This document shows, piece by piece, positions 26,715 through 35,984 of a stretch of 64,000 nucleotides of DNA. The translations under genes were made by a program, and so were the position numbers. The notes below the pieces were generated by a model. The model was not told the origin of the DNA. It made no database searches and was given only the letters and a program-made list of their open reading frames with translations. The DNA is taken from the NCBI RefSeq assembly GCF_003027925.1, contig NZ_PYPS01000026.1:44340-108339 (forward strand). The letters run 5' to 3'. The DNA comes from Micromonospora sp. RP3T. Its GTDB lineage: Bacteria; Actinomycetota; Actinomycetes; Mycobacteriales; Micromonosporaceae. Each line of letters opens with the position of its first letter. Positions within the stretch are counted from its first letter, which is position 1.

Positions 26715-28661
26715 ATGAGTGTTGAAGAGGGCACGGCCAACCACGGTCGGCTGCTGGGCACCGTCCACGGCCCGCAGGACGTGAAGCGGATGACCGCCGA
26801 GCAGCTGGACATCCTCGGTGCCGAGATCCGTGACTTTCTGATCGCCAAGGTCTCCCGCACCGGCGGACACATCGGCCCCAACCTCGGCGTCGTCGAGCTC
26901 ACGCTGGCCATGCACCGGGTGTTCGACTCCCCGCGCGACCGGCTCCTGTTCGACACCGGCCACCAGGCGTACGTGCACAAGATCCTCACCGGCCGGCAGG
27001 AGGGCTTCGACAAGCTCCGCCAGCGCGGTGGCCTCTCCGGCTACCCCAGCCAGGCGGAGAGCGAGCACGACCTGATCGAGAACTCGCACGCCTCCACCGC
27101 CCTGTCGTACGCCGACGGCCTGGCCAAGGCGTACGCGCTGCGCGGCGAGAAGCGCTCCGTGGTGGCCGTGGTCGGCGACGGCGCGCTCACCGGCGGCATG
27201 TGCTGGGAGGCGCTCAACAACATCGCCACCGCCGGCAACCCGCTGATCATCGTGGTCAACGACAACGGTCGGTCCTACTCGCCGACCATCGGCGGCCTCG
27301 CCGACCACCTGTCGTCGCTGCGGCTCAACCCCGGCTACGAGAAGGTGCTCGACACCGTCAAGGACGCGCTGGGCAACACGCCGTTCGTCGGCAAGCCGAT
27401 GTACGAGGTGCTGCACGCGGTCAAGAAGGGCATCAAGGACGCGGTCGCCCCGCAGGCCATGTTCGAGGACCTCGGCATCAAGTACGTCGGCCCGGTCGAC
27501 GGCCACGACGTGCCGGCGGTCGAGGCGGCGCTGCGCGCGGCGAAGAACTTCGGCGGCCCGGTGATCGTGCACGCGGTCACCCGCAAGGGCTACGGCTACC
27601 GTCCCGCCGAGGACGACGAGGCCGACTGCCTGCACGGCCCCGGCGGCGCGTTCGACGTGGAGACCGGCCAGCTCGTCGCCGCGCCGTCGGTGAAGTGGAC
27701 CCACGTGTTCGCCAACGAGCTGGTGGCGATCGCCGACGAGCGCCCCGACGTGGTCGGCATCACCGCCGCCATGGCGGAGCCCACCGGCATCGCCACGCTG
27801 GCCCGCAAGTACCCGGAGCGGGTCTACGACGTGGGCATCGCCGAGCAGCACGCCGCCACGTCCGCGGCCGGCCTGGCCATGGGCGGCCTGCACCCGGTGG
27901 TCGCGGTCTACGCGACGTTCCTCAACCGGGCGTTCGACCAGGTCCTGCTGGACGTGGCGATGCACAAGCTGCCGGTCACGTTCGTGCTGGACCGGTCCGG
28001 CATCACCGGCCCGGACGGGCCCAGCCACTACGGCATCTGGGACATGTCGGTCTTCGGCGTGGTGCCCGGCCTGCGGATCGCCGCGCCCCGCGACTCGGCC
28101 ACCGTGCGTGAGGAGCTGCGCGAGGCGATCGCCGTCGACGACGGCCCGACCATCCTGCGCTTCCCGAGCGGCACCGTCGCCGCCGACCTGCCGGCCGTGC
28201 GCCGGGTCGGCCCGGTCGACGTGCTGGCCGAGTCGGCGCGTACCGACGTGCTGCTGGTCGCGGTCGGCTCGTTCGCCGGCCTCGGCATGGAGGTCGCGTC
28301 CCGGGTCGCCGAGCAGGGCTACGGCGTCACCGTGGTCGACCCGCGCTGGGTGCGCCCGATCCCGGCCGAGCTGGTCGAGCTGGCCGCCGGACACCGGCTG
28401 GTGGTCACCGTCGAGGACGGCGTCCGGGTCGGCGGCGTCGGCTCCGCGCTGGCCCAGGCCATGCGCGACGCCGACGTCCGCGTGCCGGTCCGCGACCTCG
28501 GCGTACCCGCCGACTGGCACCCGCACGGCACCCGCGCGCAGATCCTCGCCGACCTGGGGCTGACCGCGCAGGACGTGGCGCGCGACGTCACCGGCTGGAT
28601 CTCCGGCCTGGACGCCGCCCCGGTCGACCCGGCCACCGACGGGGCCACCGCGCAGAACTGA
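26715..28661 (+). CDS. dxs: 1-deoxy-D-xylulose-5-phosphate synthase
   Basis: Dxs condenses pyruvate and glyceraldehyde 3-phosphate, the thiamine-diphosphate-dependent first step of the MEP isoprenoid pathway. The 648-residue length is typical. Visible motifs: FDTGHQAYVHKILTGR, the ThDP-binding GDGALTGGMCWEALNN with DNGRSYSPTIGG, YVGPVDGHD, GIAEQHAATSAAGLA, NRAFDQVLLDVA and DRSGITGPDGPSHYG, followed by the transketolase C-terminal domain. The ATG at 26715 is preferred over an upstream in-frame ATG at 26688 because homology starts there; TAGACT eight bases upstream suggests little or no leader. Followed by a long hairpin. Confidence 0.97.
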   Translation: MSVEEGTANHGRLLGTVHGPQDVKRMTAEQLDILGAEIRDFLIAKVSRTGGHIGPNLGVVELTLAMHRVFDSPRDRLLFDTGHQAYVHKILTGRQEGFDKLRQRGGLSGYPSQAESEHDLIENSHASTALSYADGLAKAYALRGEKRSVVAVVGDGALTGGMCWEALNNIATAGNPLIIVVNDNGRSYSPTIGGLADHLSSLRLNPGYEKVLDTVKDALGNTPFVGKPMYEVLHAVKKGIKDAVAPQAMFEDLGIKYVGPVDGHDVPAVEAALRAAKNFGGPVIVHAVTRKGYGYRPAEDDEADCLHGPGGAFDVETGQLVAAPSVKWTHVFANELVAIADERPDVVGITAAMAEPTGIATLARKYPERVYDVGIAEQHAATSAAGLAMGGLHPVVAVYATFLNRAFDQVLLDVAMHKLPVTFVLDRSGITGPDGPSHYGIWDMSVFGVVPGLRIAAPRDSATVREELREAIAVDDGPTILRFPSGTVAADLPAVRRVGPVDVLAESARTDVLLVAVGSFAGLGMEVASRVAEQGYGVTVVDPRWVRPIPAELVELAAGHRLVVTVEDGVRVGGVGSALAQAMRDADVRVPVRDLGVPADWHPHGTRAQILADLGLTAQDVARDVTGWISGLDAAPVDPATDGATAQN

Positions 28662-28815
28662 TCCTGGTCACTGTGTTCGGGCGGTCCCGCTGTCGCGGGG
28701 CCGCCCGAACGCTGTTCCGGTGACCACCGCCACGTCGGCGGTGCGGAGCGGATGCGGGAGGGATGGCGCATGGACGTTCGAGTGGGTTGGACGGCCGCCA
28801 TCGCCGCGCCGCACA

Positions 28816-28865
28816 AGATCTTGGAAGCAAAGTGCCCCTCCGGGGGCCATTTCTTTCCAAGATCT
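28816..28865 (+). terminator. long GATC-capped hairpin between dxs and the lipoprotein gene
   Basis: AGATCTTGGAA (28816-28826) pairs with TTCCAAGATCT (28855-28865). Inside, AAAGTGCCCC and GGGGGCCATTT pair almost fully, making a hairpin of about 50 bases between convergent genes. It probably ends both transcripts. Related hairpins occur at 53991 and 63806. Confidence 0.8.
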
Positions 28866-28888
28866 AGGGCGACGACGAGGACGGCGGG

Positions 28889-30082
28889 TCAGCGGGGGGA
28901 GGAGAGGGAGCGGTACCAGGTCTTCTCGGTGCCGGCCAGGCTGAACGTCTGCTTGGCGTCGGTCTGCTCGACCACCACCAGACCCGGACGGTCGACCAGG
29001 CGGGTGGTGCCCGGCGGGGCGGCGAACGAGGCGTCCCGGGTGCGCCAGGTGAGCACCGCGAGCGGCTGGCCCGGCACCGGCAGCGGGTACGCCTGGAGCG
29101 TGGTGGACCGGTCGGCGGGGGAGACCACCGGCGTGCCGCCGCCGGCCGGCCGGTAGAGCACGGCGGTCATCGTCCCGGTGGGACTGTCCCAACTCAACTG
29201 CTCCAGGTCGCCCGGCTCCCCGTCGCCGAGCGCCACCTCGCCCAGCGAGCGCGTGGCGATCTTCGCCATCGGCCAGGACTCGGGCACGGAACGGGGCGCC
29301 TCCCGGTCGCCGAGACGGCGCGGGACGCTGCCGAACGGGCCCCGCCCGCCGGCCAGCGCGCAGGTGTCCAGGCCGGTCAGGGCGCGTTTGCCAGCGCCGG
29401 TCTCGTCGCGTACCAGCGGGTAGCGGGGCGCTTCGGTGGCCGTACCCAGGTCGAGGACGCGGTCCGCGGCCCGGCCGCGCGGCAGCGACGGCGTGGGCCG
29501 CAGCGTCGCGGTCAGCTCGACGGCCCGGCAGGCCGGCACCGCGACCGGCTCGGTGATGCCGTCGGCGCCGGGCACCGTGCGGCCGTCCGGGCCGAGCAGG
29601 CGTTCGACGCGGGCGGAGGTGAGGTAGCGGCGCCCGGCGGGTTGCCGGACCGGCAGCACGTCGGCGTAGACCAGGTAGCCGGCCTCGGTGTACTCGGTGG
29701 CGTGCGACACCCGCCACCGCTGCCCGTCCCGGTCCAGTTGCAGCAGCCAGGACGCGGCCTCGCCGGGCACGTCGGCGGCGACCAGCGCCAGCGGCGCGCC
29801 GGCCACCTCGCCGGAGAAGAGGATGCCGGAGGAGGGCAGGTGGACCCGGTCGTCGACAGGTGAGCGCCAGTCACGCACCGCAGCGGTGATCGCTTCGGTG
29901 GCGGCGGCGTCACCGGCGAGGCTGCCGCGCGGCGGCCAGACCGCGAGCGAGCCGTCCCGGCTGTCGTAGCCGACCCGCAGGGCCGTCGGCTGCCGCTCGG
30001 TCACCGGCCCGCAACCGGCTGTGGCCAGCGCCAACGCTGCCAGCGCGGCGCCCGTCACCGCGTTTCGGCGGGCTGAAACCAC
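28889..30082 (-). CDS. putative lipoprotein, function unknown
   Basis: A 397-residue protein with a lipoprotein signal: VVSARRNAVTGAALAALALATAGC, the lipobox cysteine being at residue 24. The mature part has no motif I recognise. It is beta-rich in appearance, with conserved-looking GILFSGEVAGAPLALVAADVPG and AVLTWRTRDASFAAPPGTT stretches. The GTG at 30082 is preferred over an upstream ATG at 30118 because GAGGGG lies just before it and the signal peptide then has normal length. It is divergent from the first GT-C-like gene across 144 bases and may belong to the same envelope system. Confidence 0.75.
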   Translation of the reverse strand: MVSARRNAVTGAALAALALATAGCGPVTERQPTALRVGYDSRDGSLAVWPPRGSLAGDAAATEAITAAVRDWRSPVDDRVHLPSSGILFSGEVAGAPLALVAADVPGEAASWLLQLDRDGQRWRVSHATEYTEAGYLVYADVLPVRQPAGRRYLTSARVERLLGPDGRTVPGADGITEPVAVPACRAVELTATLRPTPSLPRGRAADRVLDLGTATEAPRYPLVRDETGAGKRALTGLDTCALAGGRGPFGSVPRRLGDREAPRSVPESWPMAKIATRSLGEVALGDGEPGDLEQLSWDSPTGTMTAVLYRPAGGGTPVVSPADRSTTLQAYPLPVPGQPLAVLTWRTRDASFAAPPGTTRLVDRPGLVVVEQTDAKQTFSLAGTEKTWYRSLSSPR

Positions 30083-30211
30083 ACTGATCCCCTCGCCGGT
30101 CGTCGGTCGGAAGCCCACATGGTACGAGACGTGCGGTCACCGGGCGGAGCCCGGCTCACCCGTTCGTCGCGGAACGTGACGTGCGATTCGTGACTCAATA
30201 TCCGGCTCCGG

Positions 30212-30217
30212 TAGACT
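30212..30217 (+). promoter_or_regulatory. -10 hexamer, possible leaderless start of the first GT-C-like gene
   Basis: TAGACT, identical to the dxs hexamer, ends nine bases before the GTG at 30227. Confidence 0.45.
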
Positions 30218-30226
30218 CCGCCGACT

Positions 30227-32131
30227 GTGACGCCTGCCGAGACCCGCGGCGCCTCGACGCCGGTCGCCGCCGCCCCGACGGGCTCCCGATCCGTCACCCT
30301 CGACCCCCCACCGCCGGTCACCCGGACCGAACCGCCGGCCGCACCCGCCACCGAGGACGCCGCGCCGGCCGCGCGCCGCCGGTGGCGGTGGCGGTGGACG
30401 CGCCGCCGCATCGACCTGGTGGTGTACGCCGCCTTCCTGCTCGCCGCGATCTGGGTGACCAGCGGCATCTGGGCCGACCCGGCCGGCCGGGTGGCCGCGC
30501 TCTACAGCAGCGACCCCGCCCAGGTGCAGTTCTTCCTCGCCCACTCGGTGCGGGTGGTGCTGCACGGCGAGTTCCCGTTCTTCACCGAGCAGTTCAACTA
30601 CCCCGACGGGGTCAACCTGATGGCGAACACCGCCATCCTGGCGCTCGGCATCCCGATGGTGCCGGTCACGCTCCTGTTCGGACCGGCGGTCTCCTTCGTC
30701 ACGCTGGTCACGCTCGGCCTGTGCGGCACCGCCGCCGCCTGGTACCGGGTGCTCTCCCGGCACCTGGTCCGGCACCGGCCGGCCGCCGCGGTCGGCGCCT
30801 GGTTCTGCGGGTTCTCGCCGGCGATGCTGTCGCACGCCAACTGGCACCCGAACATCATCAGCCAGTTCCTGCTGCCGTTCATCGTCTGGCGGGTGCTGGT
30901 GCTGACCCGGTCGGTCCGACCGGTCCGCGACGGCGCGCTGCTCGCCCTGCTGGTCGTCGTGCAGGCGTTCATCAACGAGGAGATCCTGCTCTTCACCGCG
31001 CTGGCGCTCGGGGTGTTCCTGATCGCCGTGCTGGTGCAGCAGCGGGACCGGTGGGCCACCGCGTGGCGACCGCTCGGCGCCGGCCTGGCGGTCTGCGCGG
31101 TGCTGGCCGGCGCGCTGCTGGCGTACCCGCTCTGGGTGCAGTTCGCCGGCCCGATGGCGTACCACGGGCTCAGCGACGCGGTCCGCGACTACGGCAACGA
31201 CATCGCCGCGTTCGTCGCCCCCGGCTCGCCCACGTTCGGCGGCAACGAGCGGGCCAACGTCAACCTGGCCCCGAACTACTCGGAGGAGAACGCGTTCTTC
31301 GGCTGGAGCCTGTCGCTGCTGGCCGTCGGCATCGTCGTCTGGCTGCGCCGGGACGTGATGGTCCGGGCGCTGGCCGCGACCGGGCTGTTCTTCGCGGTGC
31401 TCTCGCTCGGTGAGCGGATCTCCTGGTGGGACCGGGAACTGGTGACCGGCCCGTGGGAGCTGCTGGTGCGGCTGCCGCTGCTGGACGCCGTGGTGCCGAC
31501 CCGGTTCGGCCTGATCACCAGCGTGACGGTGGCGATCCTGCTGGCGTACGCGGTGCGCAGCGCCTGGGTGCTGCGCGGCGTCCAGCGGCGGACCGCGCGG
31601 ACGCTGACCGCCGCCGGCCTGGTCTTCGCGCTGCTGCCGATCGCGCCGATGCCGCTGCGCGTCACCACCCGACCGCCGGTGCCGGAGTTCATCACCGCCG
31701 ACCGGTGGCGGCAGTACGTCGGGCCGGACCAGACGCTGGTCTCCGTGCCGGTTCCGGCGATGGGCAACACCGACCCGATGCGCTGGGCGGCCAGCACCGA
31801 CCTGGCGTTCAAGATTCCCGGCGGCTACTTCCTCGCGCCGCGCAACGGCGTCACCGGCGACCCGGGTCGCTTCGGCGGCCGGCGTAGCGGCATCGGCGAG
31901 CTGCTGGCCGACGTGGCGTCCACCGGGCGTACGCCGAAACTCGACGACCGGCAGCGCCGTCGCTTCCTGGACGAGCTGCGGCACTGGAACGCGGCGGTGG
32001 TGGTGCTGCCGCTGGACGAGCAGAACGCCGAGCCGCTGCGGCGCACCGTGGAGCAACTGGTCGGGCCGGCCCGGCAGGAGCTGGACGTGTGGGTGTGGGA
32101 CGTCCGGAAACTGACCGACCGGTCCGCCTGA
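30227..32131 (+). CDS. GT-C-like polytopic membrane protein, paralogue 1
   Basis: A 634-residue membrane protein. A disordered, basic N-terminus (1-62) is followed by the first helix (63-82). Then comes an outward loop with SDPAQVQFF (95-103) and NYPDGVNLMANT (124-135), some ten further helices, and a soluble C-terminal domain of about 160 residues (from EFITADRWRQYV). An acidic residue in the first outer loop is typical of GT-C glycosyltransferases that use polyprenyl-phosphate sugars. It shares with its two neighbours the motifs GVN(L/M)MANT, NEE, YPLWVQF, EENAFFGW, PTRFGL and PGGYFLAPRNG. Donor and acceptor are unknown; glycosyltransferase activity is inferred from topology, not from a family match. 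The next gene overlaps its end by 43 bases. Confidence 0.72.
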   Translation: MTPAETRGASTPVAAAPTGSRSVTLDPPPPVTRTEPPAAPATEDAAPAARRRWRWRWTRRRIDLVVYAAFLLAAIWVTSGIWADPAGRVAALYSSDPAQVQFFLAHSVRVVLHGEFPFFTEQFNYPDGVNLMANTAILALGIPMVPVTLLFGPAVSFVTLVTLGLCGTAAAWYRVLSRHLVRHRPAAAVGAWFCGFSPAMLSHANWHPNIISQFLLPFIVWRVLVLTRSVRPVRDGALLALLVVVQAFINEEILLFTALALGVFLIAVLVQQRDRWATAWRPLGAGLAVCAVLAGALLAYPLWVQFAGPMAYHGLSDAVRDYGNDIAAFVAPGSPTFGGNERANVNLAPNYSEENAFFGWSLSLLAVGIVVWLRRDVMVRALAATGLFFAVLSLGERISWWDRELVTGPWELLVRLPLLDAVVPTRFGLITSVTVAILLAYAVRSAWVLRGVQRRTARTLTAAGLVFALLPIAPMPLRVTTRPPVPEFITADRWRQYVGPDQTLVSVPVPAMGNTDPMRWAASTDLAFKIPGGYFLAPRNGVTGDPGRFGGRRSGIGELLADVASTGRTPKLDDRQRRRFLDELRHWNAAVVVLPLDEQNAEPLRRTVEQLVGPARQELDVWVWDVRKLTDRSA

Positions 32132-33879
32132 GCCCGGCGGCCCGCCCCGGGCCCGCGCCCCGGCGGCGGTGGTGGCCCCGGCCGGTCGACGCGCTCGTGG
32201 TGGCCGGCTACCTCGCCCTGGCCGTGCTGCTCACCACCGACCAGTGGCGCCGCCCGGAGCGGCTGTTCCACCAGGCCGGCGACCAGATGCTGTTCGAATG
32301 GATGCTGGCCCGGGCCGCCCGCGCGGTGACCGACGGCGAGAACCCGCTGCACAGCGCCGCGCTCAACGCCCCGCACGGGGTGAACCTGATGGCCAACACC
32401 TCCGTGCTCGGGCTGGGCGTGCCGCTCACCCCGGTCACCGTGGCGTTCGGCAGCCAGGCGGCGTTCCTCGTCGCGGTGGCGCTCAGCCTCGCCGGCACCG
32501 CCACCGCCTGGTACGCGCTGCTGGCCCGCCGGCTGGTCCGCTCCCGGGCCGCCGCCGCGGTCGGCGGGCTGGTCTGCGGGTTCGCCCCGGGCATGGTGGC
32601 GCAGGCCGGGGCGCACCTGCACATGGCCGCCCAGTTCCTGGTGCCGGTGATCCTCGCGCTGGTGTTCCGGCCGGCCACCGACCGGGTCCGGCGCGACGGC
32701 GTGCTGCTCGGGCTCGCGGTGACCTACCAGGTCTTCCTCGGCGAGGAGGTGCTGGTCTTCCTGGCGCTGGCCACCGGCGTGCTGGCCGGGGCGTACGCGC
32801 TCGCCGACCGGGACACCGCACGCCGGCTGGCGCCCGTGGTGGCGCGCCGGCTGGGCCTCGGCGCGCTGGTCGCCGGCGTGCTGCTGGCGTACCCGCTGTG
32901 GGTCCAGTTCCTCGGCCCCGGCCACTACACCGGGATGCCGTTCCACACCCGCGGCTACCGGTTGGACCTGGTCTCGTTCACCGCCACCGCCCGGCAGACC
33001 GTGGGCGGGGACGGCCACCGGGCCGGGCTGCTGTCGCCGAACCCGACCGAGCAGAATTCGTTCTTCGGCCCGTTCCTGCCGTTGCTGGCGCTGCTGGTGG
33101 CGGTGCGGCTGTGGCGGCGACCGCTGGTGCGCGCGCTCGCCGCGTGCGGCCTGCTGTTCGCGCTGCTGTCGCTCGGCGCCACGGTGGTCGTGGGGCGGCA
33201 CGACACCGGGCTGCCCGGCCCGTACCGGCTGCTCGCCGGCGTGCCGCTGCTGGACCTGGTGGTGCCGGCGCGGTTCGCGCTGGTCTGCGTACCGGTGCTG
33301 GGGGTGCTGCTGGCGCTGGCGGTGGACCGCGTCCCGGGCGGCCCCGGACGCGGGCGGGCGCTGTGGGCCGGCGCGGTCGCCGTCGCGCTGCTGCCGCTCG
33401 TGCCGACCCCGATCCGCACCGTGCCGGTCCCGCCGGTGCCGGCCGTGGTGACCGGCGGCGACTGGCGGGCGTACGTCCCGCCGGGCCGGACGCTGGTGCC
33501 GGTGCCACCGGTCACCGGCGCGGCGGTCAGCCCGGCCATGTTCTGGTCGGCGCGCGCCGGGCTGGCCTTCGACGCGCCGGGCGGCTACTTCATCGGGCCG
33601 CGCTCGGCCGCCGACCCGACCGCCCGGTGGGGCGCGCCGGACCGTCCCACGTCGGTGCTGCTGCGCCGGGCCGCCGAGGCCGGCCAGGTGCCGCCGGTGG
33701 GCGACGTGGAACGCCGGCAGGCGGTCGAGGACCTGCGGCACTGGCGGGCGGCGGCACTGGTGCAGGCCGACTCGTCACCCGGTGACCCGGTACGCGCGAC
33801 CGTGGACGCCCTGGTCGGGCCCGGGCGGGACGTCCCCGGCGGCCACCTGTGGGACGTCCGCGCGCTGCTCGGTGGCTGA
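32089..33879 (+). CDS. GT-C-like polytopic membrane protein, paralogue 2
   Basis: A 596-residue paralogue of the flanking proteins. The first helix lies at about 33-50; the outer loop has AGDQMLFEWML (63-73) and NAPHGVNLMANT (93-104), then multiple helices including YPLWVQFLGP, a PTEQNSFFGPF loop, VPARFALVCVP and a soluble tail with FDAPGGYFIGPRSA. The GTG at 32089 lies 43 bases inside the preceding gene but has AGGAG at 32076-32080 with good spacing; a GTG at 32095 is the alternative. This long overlap implies one transcript and translational coupling with paralogue 1. It ends near palindromic element copy B. Confidence 0.72.
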   Translation: MGVGRPETDRPVRLSPAARPGPAPRRRWWPRPVDALVVAGYLALAVLLTTDQWRRPERLFHQAGDQMLFEWMLARAARAVTDGENPLHSAALNAPHGVNLMANTSVLGLGVPLTPVTVAFGSQAAFLVAVALSLAGTATAWYALLARRLVRSRAAAAVGGLVCGFAPGMVAQAGAHLHMAAQFLVPVILALVFRPATDRVRRDGVLLGLAVTYQVFLGEEVLVFLALATGVLAGAYALADRDTARRLAPVVARRLGLGALVAGVLLAYPLWVQFLGPGHYTGMPFHTRGYRLDLVSFTATARQTVGGDGHRAGLLSPNPTEQNSFFGPFLPLLALLVAVRLWRRPLVRALAACGLLFALLSLGATVVVGRHDTGLPGPYRLLAGVPLLDLVVPARFALVCVPVLGVLLALAVDRVPGGPGRGRALWAGAVAVALLPLVPTPIRTVPVPPVPAVVTGGDWRAYVPPGRTLVPVPPVTGAAVSPAMFWSARAGLAFDAPGGYFIGPRSAADPTARWGAPDRPTSVLLRRAAEAGQVPPVGDVERRQAVEDLRHWRAAALVQADSSPGDPVRATVDALVGPGRDVPGGHLWDVRALLGG

Positions 33880-33893
33880 CCGCCCGCGCCGCC

Positions 33894-33976
33894 GGTTAGG
33901 CGGGGGCCCCGCTTAACGCGGGTGTTAAGCGGGGCCCCCGCCTCTACCGAAAACGTTAAGCGGGGCCCCCGCCTTA
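33894..33976 (+). repeat. polar GGGGCCCC palindromic element, copy B
   Basis: Three palindromic modules between the convergent paralogues 2 and 3. On the plus strand: an inverted module, GTTAAG with a GGGGCCCC core, CCTCTACCG, four bases, CGTTAAG, a second core and CCTTA. The CCTTA end is the stop codon (TAA, complement at 33974-33976) of paralogue 3. Confidence 0.88.
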
Positions 33977-35905
33977 CACGCGGTCGCGCACGTCCCAGAG
34001 CCAGACGTCGTCGATCCGCTGCGGGGGGCCGAGCAGCGCGGTCATCAGGTCACGCAGCACCGCCTCGCGCGGCCCGGCGCCGAGCACCACCACCGACGCC
34101 CGCCAGAAGCGCAGGTCCTCGACGGCCTGCCGGCGGTTCTCCGCGGTGATCTCGGGCAGTTCGTTGCGGTCCATGGTGGCGTAGATCAGCGTGCTGGTCG
34201 GGCGGTTCGGGGCGCCGAACACGCCCTCGCCCAGCTCGTTCGGGCCGATGAAGTAGCCGCCCGGGATGGGGAACTCCTGCCCGGTCAGCGCACTCCAGCG
34301 CAGCGTCGGCAGCCCGTGCACGTTGCTCGGGATCGGTACCGGCACCAGCGTCCGGCCGGCCGGCACGAACGGCCGCCAGCCACCGGCGGTGATGAAGTGC
34401 GGCGGCGGGTCCGTCCGCTGCGCCGGCAGGGGGCGCGGGACCAGCGGCAGCAGGGCGGCCACGATCGCGGCGTACCCGGCCAGGCGCAGCGCCCGCCGCC
34501 GGCCGGATCCGGTCCGGCCCGCGTCGGTCCGTGCGGCGTCGGTCGGGTCGTCGTCGGTCCGCTCGCTGTCGGTCGGGTCGTTGTCGTGGTCGCCGGCGCG
34601 GGGTGCGGGCACCTGGGCGGTCCCGGGCCGTCGACCACGGGACAACGCGTCCCAGGCCAGCGCGAGCAGCACACCCACGGCGGCCACCACCACCAGGCTC
34701 AACCGGGTCGGCATCATCATCTCGACGAGCGGCAGGTCGTCCGGCACGTACGCCCACGGGCCGGCCACGCTCGTCTCCGCGCCGTCGAACCGCACCACGG
34801 GCCCGATCGAGGCGATCGTGAAGAGCACCACCAGCACGGCCAGGATCCGGGCCGGCACCGACCGGCGGACCAGCAGCGCCAGCGCGGCCAGCGCGACCAG
34901 TACCAGCGGCCAGCCGAACCAGGTGTTCTGCTCGGTCAGGCCGATGGTCTTCTCCACTGCCTCGTCCCCGGCCACGGTGTCCCGGGCGAACGTGACGAAG
35001 GCCATCAGGTCCTCGCCCCAGTTGTGGAAGACGCCGCCCTGCAACCCCCGGTAGGACTGCGGGCCGTTGAACTGGAACCAGATCGGGTACGCGGTGAGCA
35101 GCAGCGCCACCCCGCCGCCGACGGAGATCGCGGCCAGGAAGGACCCGGCCCGCGCCCGCGTCTCGCGCGGCCGTTGCACCGCGTACGCCAGCACGACGAC
35201 CAGGCAGGCCAGCGCCGTGAGCAGCAGCATCTCCTCGTTGATGAAGATCTGGTACGCCACCAGCAGCCCGAGCGCCACCCCGTTGCGCCGCCAGCGGCCC
35301 GGCTCGCCGAGCCGGAGCACCCGGGACACGATCAGCGGGAGCAGGAAGTTCGACACGAAGTTCGGCTGCCCGTTGGCGTGGTGCACGATGCCCGGGGCGA
35401 ACCCGAGGAACGCGCCGCCGACGAACGCCGCCCCGCGCGAGCGGACCAGGTGCCGCGACAGCGTCCAGTACGACGTCGCGGCGGTCGCCGACAACGCCGC
35501 GCCCAGGTAGAGCGCGTACATCACCTGTGGACCGAGCAGCATGGTCAGCGGCGCGAGCGGCAGCGTCACCCCGAGCAGCGAGGTGTTCGCCATCATGTTC
35601 ACCCCGTCCGGCGCGTTCTGCCGGGCGGTGAACAGCGGGTTCTCCAGGTGCCGCACCGAGTACGCGCCGTGCGCGAACAGCCACTCGAACCAGCTGTGGT
35701 CGGTCGGCAGGTGCGAGGACACCCGGTGCTGCACGTCGCCCCAGTAGTTGAGGCAGACGAGAACGCCGAGCAACGCATAGGCTCCGAGGGCCAGCAGGTC
35801 GGCGCGGGCCGGCCGGCGACGGGGCCGTCGCGGCGGATCCGCCGGGACGGCGTCCACCTCGACGGATGAGGAGTTCAGCGAGGGGTCCACCACCGGCACG
35901 GCCAC
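33974..35905 (-). CDS. GT-C-like polytopic membrane protein, paralogue 3
   Basis: A 643-residue paralogue on the opposite strand. First helix at about 36-54; the outer loop has PTDHSWFEWLFAHG (67-80) and NAPDGVNMMANT (97-108). Further matches are INEEMLLLTAL, YPIWFQFNGP, TEQNTWFGW, MPTRLSLVV and FPIPGGYFIGPNEL. An Asp/Thr/Arg-rich linker (DPTDSERTDDDPTDAARTD) interrupts the region before the last helix and is absent from the other two. The GTG at 35905 is preferred: TACGAT ends eight bases upstream. A longer in-frame extension to 36166 has no homology. Its stop lies inside the palindromic element. Confidence 0.72.
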   Translation of the reverse strand: MAVPVVDPSLNSSSVEVDAVPADPPRRPRRRPARADLLALGAYALLGVLVCLNYWGDVQHRVSSHLPTDHSWFEWLFAHGAYSVRHLENPLFTARQNAPDGVNMMANTSLLGVTLPLAPLTMLLGPQVMYALYLGAALSATAATSYWTLSRHLVRSRGAAFVGGAFLGFAPGIVHHANGQPNFVSNFLLPLIVSRVLRLGEPGRWRRNGVALGLLVAYQIFINEEMLLLTALACLVVVLAYAVQRPRETRARAGSFLAAISVGGGVALLLTAYPIWFQFNGPQSYRGLQGGVFHNWGEDLMAFVTFARDTVAGDEAVEKTIGLTEQNTWFGWPLVLVALAALALLVRRSVPARILAVLVVLFTIASIGPVVRFDGAETSVAGPWAYVPDDLPLVEMMMPTRLSLVVVAAVGVLLALAWDALSRGRRPGTAQVPAPRAGDHDNDPTDSERTDDDPTDAARTDAGRTGSGRRRALRLAGYAAIVAALLPLVPRPLPAQRTDPPPHFITAGGWRPFVPAGRTLVPVPIPSNVHGLPTLRWSALTGQEFPIPGGYFIGPNELGEGVFGAPNRPTSTLIYATMDRNELPEITAENRRQAVEDLRFWRASVVVLGAGPREAVLRDLMTALLGPPQRIDDVWLWDVRDRV

Positions 35906-35913
35906 GACGGGCC

Positions 35914-35919
35914 ATCGTA
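35914..35919 (-). promoter_or_regulatory. -10 hexamer, possible leaderless start of paralogue 3
   Basis: TACGAT on the minus strand ends eight bases before the GTG at 35905. Confidence 0.45.
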
Positions 35920-35984
35920 CAGGCGGTCCGGCGTCGGTCCGGTCACGGTCGGGCGGCGGTCCGGCGGCGCGGAGAGGGGTGGTC

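Noticed and set aside
25596..28526. Minus-strand open frame of 976 codons opposite anmK and dxs
   Set aside because: Low-complexity shadow of two well-supported plus-strand enzymes.
33922..34149. Short plus-strand frame starting in palindromic element copy B
   Set aside because: It starts inside the repeat and continues antisense to paralogue 3, with Arg-rich low-complexity sequence.
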